Assembly (NCBI GenBank): GCA_963575745.1 | Contig: CAUYUJ010019359.1 | Span: forward strand, 1 to 64,000 | Direction: 5' to 3' | DNA length: 64,000 nt | Source of the DNA: Prorocentrum cordatum | Lineage: Eukaryota > Sar > Dinophyceae > Prorocentrales > Prorocentraceae | In this document: positions 57,750 through 64,000 of the stretch, piece after piece | Layout: each line of letters starts with the position of its first letter | Position numbering within the stretch: the stretch's first letter is position 1 | The notes under the pieces: model-generated | Seen by the model: only the letters and a program-made list of their open reading frames with translations | What the model was told of the DNA's origin: nothing | The model's database searches: none | Position numbers and translations under genes: made by a program

Positions 57750-58640
57750 GCCGAATGATCAGAAAAAGGGAGGGGAGGGGAGGCCCGAGAGGCTCGGCAC
57801 AACATCGATTCGAGCGGGAGGGTGAAGCCTGTAGCTTCAAGGGTGGCGACGCCTCAGCCACTCCACGCACCCCTTCACCTACGCGACCCGCGATGGGGGG
57901 TGCAGGCGAGGGAGGGAATGAAAGTGGGGAGGTGTGGCGACCCTATCCCGTCTTTGTTCTACAACAAATCAGTGACGATCAGCTTCGAGGGGCCCCACAC
58001 TCACCAGGGGCCCCTCCACATGGAGAGAAGCACGGAGCCCTCCCTCCTCCTCCTCCTCCGTCGATCCTCCTTCCTCATCCTCACCCTTCCTCCTCACCCT
58101 CTGCCCTCAGCCCCCTGGCGGTCCGCATGCACCCGCCCCTGTGGTTCCCTTTTTCGCAGCGATGTCGCTGCGCGCATGTGTGCATGACGTCGTCCATGCG
58201 CTCGAGCGCCTCCCCTCAACCAGCGCTCGGCTCTCCCCCCGCGCTTGGCTCAAGGATCGGAGGGATGAGGAAGCATGGATGGACGCATGCACGATAAAGA
58301 ATGGATTGAATAGTGGATGGATGGAAGCATGGATGGATGGGTCGATCACTCAAGTTCGGGGCGATGAGAACAAATCAGAGTTGAACGAAATGAACATCCC
58401 TCCAACATAATATGCCCCAGGAGCCTCACAATACAAAAAAATATCACGGCAGCGAAGATCATCACGGCGCTGAAGATCATCGCGGCGTCGTATCACCACG
58501 GCGGCCCTGCCGCTCCCTCGCTCGCCCCTACTTCCTCGGGCGCGCGGCGGCTACCAACCACCATGCACCAACTCGACTGCCTGCATTTCTTCATCGCAGC
58601 CCCCTGCTATATAACCACTCAGCCCGTGGAGCACCACCCC
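57750..58640. other. No gene recognised
   Basis: CTC-rich stretch near 58040-58080; GGATGGAT units at 58270-58345; GATCATCACGGCG units at 58455-58500. Long plus-strand frames are shadows of the minus-strand coiled-coil gene and repeats. Confidence 0.45.
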
Positions 58641-58650
58641 GCCGCCCCGC

Positions 58651-59462
58651 CTAGTCAGAAGGGTGCATAGGGATGCCCCGCTCCGCCTTCACCTCGCCCC
58701 GAATCGCGACGCCCCCCTCCTTCGTGCACACGCCCTGGGAGATCACCCTCTTGATGATCTCCTCGCAGACCTTCCTGGATCGCTCCTTACTGTCATCCAC
58801 CTCCATGGCCTCGAGATCGTCATCGTGCCAAGTGTTATCCTGCACCAGCGCCATCGACCTGAACGGCGTGCCGTCGCTTGCGCACCGCAAAGACACTTCG
58901 CACATCTTCTCTGACCACCTGTTCCTGAGCTTCACTGCCCAGGTCTTCCCACCAGCGTAGTACGTCCAAGTGCCAGGAGGGCCCTCGAGGGCGACGATCT
59001 GATCTGGATCACCTTGCTCCTCCTCTTCGCCCATCTCGTCCGCTTCTTCCTCCTCGCCCCATTGTTCCTCTTCTTCCTCTTCTGCCTCAGGATCCTCGGG
59101 TTCCTCAGGCTCGTCGACATCATCAGGGATCGTCTCCACCTTGGCTGCCTTGGCTGCTGCAGGGCGCTTGAGGCAGCTGGCTCCTGCAGGCCTTTTTTTT
59201 GAGCGTCCCACTTTTCTTGTCCGTGCTCTGGCCCTTGTCAGTGTCCTTGTCCTTGTCAGCCGCCTCAAGCGTGCCCTTGTCCTTGTCCTTGCCCTTGTCA
59301 GTTTTCTTGTCCGTGCCAGCTGGGCCCTTGTCAGTGTCCTTGTCTTTGCCAGCCGCCTCAGTCTTGTCCGTGTCCTTGTCCTTGCCCTTGTCAGTTTTCT
59401 TGTCCGTGCCAGTCTTGTCCTTTGCCTTGCTCTTTGCCTTTTTCTTGGCCTTGCCAGCCGTG

Positions 59463-59470
<8 letters not shown>
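58651..59470 (-). CDS. Lys/Asp-repeat, acidic protein with C-terminal globular part; apparent frameshift
   Basis: The downstream part is clearly coding: KKRPAGASCLKRPAAAKAAK, an acidic stretch (DDVDEPEEPEDPEAEEEEEE), then TWTYYAGGKTWAVKLRNRWS, CEVSLRCASDGTPFRSMALV and a C-terminus ending MHPSD at 58651. In that frame the upstream part is an Arg/Thr repeat. In the adjacent frame it is a dinoflagellate-like Lys/Asp repeat (KTDKGKDKDTDKTEAAGKDK) that runs into eight A residues (T on plus, 59192-59199). One A fewer would join the two parts. The basic Lys/Ala motifs suggest a nuclear protein; this is inference. Function unknown. Confidence 0.6.
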
Positions 59471-59507
<37 letters not shown>

Positions 59508-59520
59508 TTGTTTTTTTTTT
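59463..59520. repeat. (CT)n and T-rich tract
   Basis: A CT run followed by two T runs separated by one G. It probably separates two exons on the minus strand. Confidence 0.9.
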
Positions 59521-59800
59521 AATCTGTCCCATTCTTCTCGTAGTTGCCATTGCTGTTCCTCATGACCGGGCGGAGCCACACAGGCGTGGGCCCATCGGCT
59601 GAATCGGACTGCATCGGCGCAGTTCGCTCTGGTGTGACTTCCCGCGCCAGCTTCTTTGCCTGTTTCTCACGCTTGCATTTGGGCTCTCGCTGTCGGTCCT
59701 TCTTCTTTGTCTTTTCTTCTTCTCTGGATTGCCAGTCATGCTCCCCAAGAAGACGTGCACATGCGCGCTGGTCCCAGCAGTCTCCCCTCGCCGCTTTACC
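59519..59800 (-). CDS. Possible exon, Lys/Arg-rich
   Basis: Reads HDWQSREEEKTKKKDRQREP, KCKREKQAKKLAREVTPERT and DGPTPVWLRPVMRNSNGNYE, ending NGTD and a stop at 59519. The upstream continuation of the frame enters a minisatellite and is unlikely to be coding. It could be a 5' exon of the Lys/Asp-repeat gene. Confidence 0.4.
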   Translation of the reverse strand, partial: GKAARGDCWDQRACARLLGEHDWQSREEEKTKKKDRQREPKCKREKQAKKLAREVTPERTAPMQSDSADGPTPVWLRPVMRNSNGNYEKNGTD

Positions 59801-59888
59801 AGGCGCGCTGTGACTCGGAACGGAACACAACAAAAATGGGGGGAGGCGCGGGAAAGGAGGGTGGCCGATGGGAAGTCTCAGGATGCAA

Positions 59889-60003
59889 AGGTACACGACC
59901 AGCTGAGACGGACATGCAAAGGTACACGACCAGCTGAAACAGACATGCATAGGTACACGACCAGCTGAACCAGACATGCAAAGATACACGACCAGTTGAA
60001 ACG
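59889..60003 (+). repeat. 31-bp tandem repeat, about 3.7 copies
   Basis: Units AGGTACACGACCAGCTGA... start at 59889, 59920, 59951 and 59982. Confidence 0.95.
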
Positions 60004-60222
60004 AGCTGGGGAGATCTGGAGGAGGAGGCCCCTTCGCCATCCACTATCCCTTGGCTTCCATCTGCAACGTCAGCCTCTCGCCGCAACCCTCCAACACTTT
60101 AAGCACTCTCCGCATGCCCTAACCTACCAAGAGGCAACGAAGTGTTGATTGGGATTTGGGTTAGGAGAGGAAGGGTGAACATGGGGAGCGCCTGCTGCGG
60201 AAAATCCCACCCCACGATCCGC

Positions 60223-60635
60223 CCCGCCAGACGTATGTGCATACACACGCATGTACATATTTATATGTACATGTATGTACATATAGATATGTATATACAA
60301 ATGTATGCATATGTGCGTTCCTCCTCCTCACCTCGTCTTTCGCCCTCTTCTCCCAAAGTGGGGCGAGACCCAAACGCGGGAACCATTTTTTGGGTCACTG
60401 AGGCGAGCCCCACCATCGATGTTTTGGCGTGGATGCTATGTGTATATACATATATGTGTATTGTGTTTGGTATATGCAGCTATGTTTATGTGTATGTGTA
60501 CTACGTCTGGGTATTACGTATGTGTATATATGTATGTGTGTATACGTATAAATCTGTATATAGATGTATATACATATATATATAAGTGTATATATACACA
60601 CGTATGTGTGTATTATGTGTGCTTGTAGTGTACTA
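60223..60635. repeat. TATG/TACA-rich microsatellite region around an exon-like block
   Basis: Imperfect ATGTATAC-type sequence on both sides of 60319-60420. The same arrangement is seen around 49077-49180. Confidence 0.85.
60332..60397 (-). CDS. Candidate exon, paralogue of 49099-49170
   Basis: 66 nt reading DPKNGSRVWVSPHFGRRGRK, CAG at the 5' edge and GAG|GTGAGG at the 3' edge, like its paralogue. Flanking ~100 bp is also strongly similar. Confidence 0.45.
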
Positions 60636-60639
60636 CCGC

Positions 60640-62601
60640 GTGCGTGAATCATCACCCCGCCCTACACCCAAGTACCCGGCCTTGACCGTAGTATCTGAGC
60701 TGCTCTCGTCAGCCTCGTCAGCCAGGTCAGGTACATTGTCAAGATCGTCAACGTGTATCACCATGGAGTTGTGCAGGTGCTTTCTGATGGTCTCGTCGTC
60801 CTCGTCGCTGTCATCCTCGCAGGGCACCTCCCCTGCCCGAGGACGGCGCGCCATCGGTGGACGGGGTGCACACCTGGACCACTCCACTCCACTCCACTCC
60901 ACCGACGTCAATCGATCGTCGACCGCATACGCCAATCGATTATCGTCGATCGGCGATCGAAGCTTGACAATCGACGATCGTCGTTAACCGTCGACCGTCG
61001 TCGTCGATCGCCCATCGTCGATCGGCTATCGACGCTCGACGATCATCGATCGTCGATCGTCGACCGTCGTCGTCGATCGCCGATCTTCGATCGTCGATCG
61101 GAGTATTCGGCCGTGCGTGCGTCGAGGGGTCAACTTGCCGCTGCCCTCCTCCCTGCGCTAGCGCCTCGCCCACTCTTTTCCAGTGGCTGAACATCATCCG
61201 CAAGGAGCGGCTCTGCAAATACCTCGTAATGGTAGTGGTAATGGTAGCAGTGGTAGTGGTAGTGGTAATGGTAGCAGTGGTAATGTTGCCAGTGGTAGCA
61301 GTGGGATGAGAGGGGCTGGGACGGAACGCATTCAGAGGGGACGAAGAGGATGGGGGCGAGGATGGAAGGGCGGAAAGGGGGGGATGACGGCGAAGAGGGC
61401 GTGACATGGCATTGGGAAGGGGGGGGGGGGGAGTGACGACGGAGGGCACTTCACCCCGTCAACCCTGCCCTGCACGGGCTTGCGGCCGTGCTCAGCACGG
61501 AAGGCCTCGATGTAGTTGTGCTCGCATGCTTTCTTCCAGGCGCCCTGGCCGAGGAGACGAGGGCGAGGGCGAGTGAGGGCGACAGAGACCTTCATCCTCC
61601 TCTCCTCCTCGAGGCTTCCTCCTATTCCTCTTCGCCCCCCCGCGAGGCGGCCACGTTGGATGCGAAGCTGAAGGTTCGATATCGTCTGACCCTGCCAACT
61701 CGATCTATAATGCTCCTCCCTACCCCACCCCCCCATCCATTCCCATGTGCTCATCCCCTCCTCCCGCGTCCTTTGAATCCACGCTCTCCCCCCTCCCCCT
61801 GTCGTCCTGGCTCTTCCCTCACCCTCCCGCTTCACCGTTCAATTTCTTGAGCTATGCATCCCCAGCCCGACGGTCCGAGATCAGAGACTGGCTGAATCTC
61901 TTCCCTTCGCCGAGGTTGTTCAAGTCCTGCATGAGCCCCGCGTAGACCTCCCCTGCCCATCGGTTTAGGCCTCTCCCCTCGAGCTAAACCTGTCGTGCTA
62001 GCCCCAGCCAAAACCTGTCGTGCTAAACGAACTCATGCTAAACCTGTCGTGCTAGCCCTAGCCAAAATCTCCCCCCCCAAATCCCACCTGAATCTCTTTC
62101 ATCTTCGGGCGATCCCCGAAGCGCTTCACGGAATAACTGAAGCTGGGGACGTCTCCTTGCAACTGTGGCCATTGCGGGGTCGCTCTCAAGATGGCCTCCG
62201 CGCGGGCGTCGGCGGCGCCATGAGGGGGAGAATCGGGGCGGGAGGGGGAGGAAGAGGAGGGGGCCCTCCCAAAATAATGCGACCTCCCACAAGAGGACGA
62301 CCAGGGCGAGGCCGATGAGGACAGAGAAGAGGCCACGGGATGGGAGGAGCGGGGAGGGAGAATCCAGACCGACGATCGCTGGGCCTCCAACGTTAACGTG
62401 CGCGTGGTGTGTGTGCGTGCGTGTGTGTGTCGCACTGCTGGCCGAGGCCTGAACAAGGAAAATGCCCCCCAGGGCCTTCGGCTCAATAGTGGCACCAACC
62501 ACTCACGAGCAGCTTGTGTGTGTGTGCGTGTGTGTGCGTGTGTGTGCCCGTGCGCCTGCGTGTGTGTGTGTGTGTGCGCGCGTGCATATATGCTGCCGCG
62601 C

Positions 62602-62688
<87 letters not shown>

Positions 62689-62772
62689 TGTGCGTGTGTG
62701 GCGCGCCTGCGCCACTAGGTCGGCGTCGACCCTGGCCGTGACCCCGTGCCGATTGCCCCCTCGGCGCACCAT
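60640..62772 (-). CDS. Second multi-exon gene of unknown function (span)
   Basis: Exon-like segments run along the minus strand from an ATG at 62770-62772 to about 60640 and perhaps on to 60332 or further. Segments in order: 62707-62772, 62449-62502, 62088-62190, 61864-61953, 61457-61547 and 60656-60836. Donors are CAG|GC twice and CAG|GT once; two acceptors share GGGCAG|GGGAGGT. Introns hold GT, GGTAGT and CGATCG repeats. No domain is recognised. Whether all segments belong to one mRNA is an inference. Confidence 0.4.
60656..60836 (-). CDS. Candidate exon, acidic
   Basis: GGGCAG acceptor, then [40 protein letters not shown] and [18 protein letters not shown]. Confidence 0.5.
60905..61105. 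repeat. CGATCG/GTCGAC palindrome array
   Basis: About 200 bp made almost wholly of CGATCGTCGATCGG-type self-complementary words. GTCGACCGTCGTCGTCGATC occurs twice, about 75 bp apart. Confidence 0.85.
61236..61310 (+). repeat. GGTAGT/GGTAAT minisatellite
   Basis: Hexamer-like units GGTAGTGGTAATGGTAGCAG repeated about three times. Confidence 0.9.
61457..61547 (-). CDS. Candidate exon
   Basis: CCAG acceptor, then [30 protein letters not shown] and a GGG|GTGAAG donor. Confidence 0.45.
61864..61953 (-). CDS. Candidate exon
   Basis: GGGCAG acceptor, then [33 protein letters not shown]. The frame meets TAG shortly after, so an undetected donor or a gene end lies here. Confidence 0.4.
62088..62190 (-). 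CDS. Candidate exon
   Basis: Reads [20 protein letters not shown] then [12 protein letters not shown], with a canonical CAG|GTGGGA donor at 62088. Confidence 0.5.
62449..62502 (-). CDS. Candidate exon
   Basis: Reads [17 protein letters not shown], ending in a GC donor (CAG|GCCTCGG). The 5' boundary is approximate. Confidence 0.4.
62518..62700. repeat. (GT)n, (GC)n and (GTGC)n microsatellite
   Basis: GT runs, a GC run at 62598-62615 and a TGCG run at 62652-62690. Probably intronic. Confidence 0.95.
62707..62772 (-). CDS. Candidate first exon
   Basis: 22 codons, [22 protein letters not shown], followed by a GC donor (CAG|GCGCGCC) and a GT/GC microsatellite. Confidence 0.45.
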
Positions 62773-63150
62773 GGCGGCGCCGCGCGCGCGAGGGGCCCGC
62801 TGGAGGACAACCTTCTCTTCCTTTTCCTCCTTGCCCTCCTCCCCCCCCTCCCCCTCCCTTTTTTTTTTTCCTTCCTCCGTTGGCCGCCAGCGGAGGCCCC
62901 TCGCCCCCCCCCGGCCCCTAGGGGCGCCACGGCCCTGGGCCTGGACGCGGCGGGCGGCGCAGGCCGAGGAAAGGGAAGAAGAAGGGGAAGCAGGAGGGGG
63001 AAGGGGAGCTCGAGGCGCGAGAGGGCGGAGGGCAGGGGAGGCACAGGGAACGAGAGGGAGGGGAAGCGAAACGAGGGGGGGAACGGAAGGGAAACAACGC
63101 CCCTTCCCTGCCTTCCTCCTTCCCCCTCTCCCGCCCAACATGCAACAATC
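62773..63150. other. No gene recognised
   Basis: CT-rich then GA-rich sequence upstream of the 62772 start. A promoter may lie here, but no element is identifiable. Confidence 0.4.
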
Positions 63151-63290
63151 AATGCATCTAACCAAAAATTAATACATCTAACCAAAAATCAATACATCTA
63201 ACCAAAAATCAATACATCTAGCCAAAAATCAATACATCTAACCAAAAATCAATACATCTAGCCAAAAATCAATACATTCCCACGCGTTTG
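63151..63290 (+). repeat. 20-bp tandem repeat, 7 copies
   Basis: Unit AATACATCTAACCAAAAATC, with G for A at one site in two copies. It is the tail of the hairpin element that follows. Confidence 0.95.
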
Positions 63291-63365
63291 AAAAGAAATC
63301 AATACAAACACCCGTTTTCAATGCAATCGGGCGCATTGAAAAAAACAATACTTTGGAGGTTGGGG
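63270..63365 (-). repeat. Hairpin element, copy 2 (inverted)
   Basis: TTTTCAATGC at 63315-63324 pairs with GCATTGAAAA at 63333-63342. The reverse complement aligns with 43051-43140, including CCCCAAC-TCCAA and ATTG-TTTTTTCAATGCGC. Confidence 0.7.
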
Positions 63366-63407
63366 ATTACGTCATGGGGGGGCGTTATGGCTCAGATGGT
63401 CACCAAC

Positions 63408-63738
63408 AACACATTATCATCCACGCCCTCGCGATCCCGCGGATAAGAGGTCGCATGGCTGCGATCCGTTTTTTCTACGGCCGCAGGCGAACGCGCTAGC
63501 GGCGGGCGAAGTAGGTCGGGCCGCGACCGGCTTAAATTACCGACGGCTAACGCGCGCGACTAGGCGGCCGCGGCGGCGCCGGATGCAGCAAGCAGCAACT
63601 GCGGCGAGGGAGAGGCTGATCCCAGAGGCTGCGATCCGCGCGAGGCATCCACAAAAAAAACGCCACCTGTTTGCGGGGTCGCGGCCCAGGGGCCCGGCCC
63701 GCGCGAGGCCGTGGACACGGATATGTTTCTCGCCCGCG
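63408..63738 (+). mobile_element. TIR element, copy 2 (MITE-like)
   Basis: The left end CACATTATCATCCACGCCCT is imperfectly complementary to the right end around GGCCGTGGACACGGATATGT. The internal GGGGTCGCGGCCCAGGGGC block and the preceding AAAAAAAACGCC match copy 1 at 41757-41932. Confidence 0.55.
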
Positions 63739-63779
63739 AGGCGCGGAGCGACACGGAGTTTCCCCGATCTCTCCCCTTC

Positions 63780-64000
63780 GTTTTCCCCTCCCACCTCCTC
63801 CCCATCCCCTCCTCCACCCCCTCCCCTCCACCTCCTCACTCCTCCTCTCCCCTCCTCCCCTCCTCTCCTCCTCCTCCTCCTCCTCCCTCTCCTCCTCCCT
63901 CCTCCCACCCCCCTCCCCCTCCTCCCTCCTCTCCTCCTCCTCCTCCTCCTCGCTCCTCCTCCTCCGCCTCCTCTCGCTCACCCCCTCCTCCTCCCTCCTC
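63780..64000. repeat. CTC/TCC microsatellite at window end
   Basis: Imperfect CTC units to the last base; it may continue outside the window. Confidence 0.9.

Noticed and set aside
58250-58266. Second spliced-leader-like sequence, TTGGCTCAAG
   Set aside because: Only the last ten bases agree, the upstream half does not, and no open frame follows on that strand.
63151-63290. CRISPR-like array
   Set aside because: Units are contiguous 20-bp tandem copies without distinct spacers, in a eukaryotic context.

Overview
ORGANISM. The window reads as dinoflagellate nuclear DNA. The evidence is: a Ty1/copia-type element with dinoflagellate-style Gag and integrase features; a probable relict of the dinoflagellate spliced leader beside an open frame; lysine/alanine-rich proteins typical of dinoflagellates; a mixture of GT and GC splice donors; all credible coding signal on one (minus) strand; and a very heavy load of micro- and minisatellites. 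The genus cannot be fixed from the sequence.

LAYOUT. 1-15.6 kb: mostly simple repeats (a CTC/TCC tract at 6.5-7.3 kb, GAG tracts at 10.9 and 11.7-12.3 kb) and two minisatellite families, A (GTGAGTTAGGCACCGG-like) and B (GGCCTCTTGGGGGCCGTCTT-like, with a ~362-bp higher-order repeat). No convincing gene is seen here. 15.6-34.7 kb: a complete 19,129-bp LTR retrotransposon on the minus strand, with identical 175-bp LTRs, a 5-bp target duplication and one uninterrupted 5,980-codon ORF. 34.7-44.6 kb: more minisatellite A, a decayed minus-strand gene at 38.1-39.3 kb, and several hairpin or terminal-inverted-repeat (MITE-like) elements. 44.65-46.87 kb: an intronless transposon-type gene with one in-frame stop and a spliced-leader-like sequence at its 5' end. 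48.15-52.03 kb: a multi-exon minus-strand gene whose introns are microsatellites and palindromes. 52.7-53.8 kb: an ACACATGAAAA-type satellite around a ~67-nt poly-A. 55.7-62.8 kb: further minus-strand exons and genes, including an acidic lysine-rich protein with an apparent homopolymer frameshift, a charged coiled-coil protein and a second microsatellite-split gene. 62.5-64 kb: GT and CTC repeats and a second copy of a hairpin/TIR element.

MOST UNUSUAL SIGNAL. The retrotransposon ORF carries about 31 copies of an 18-bp hairpin (consensus GCTGCGGTTTCCCGCTGC on the plus strand). All lie in one orientation, occur in all three reading frames and change in coordinated arm pairs. The same ORF continues for about 3,090 residues beyond RNase H. 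I do not recognise either feature as a described system.

HOW THE PARTS RELATE. The retrotransposon encodes its own Gag-like, protease, integrase, RT and RNase H functions in one polyprotein, and its identical LTRs mean a recent insertion. The same class of reverse-transcription activity could explain the spliced-leader-tagged, intronless gene at 46.8 kb. Host-like genes are all on the minus strand, as expected for unidirectional dinoflagellate gene arrays. Exon boundaries are inferred by eye from reading-frame quality and splice signals.
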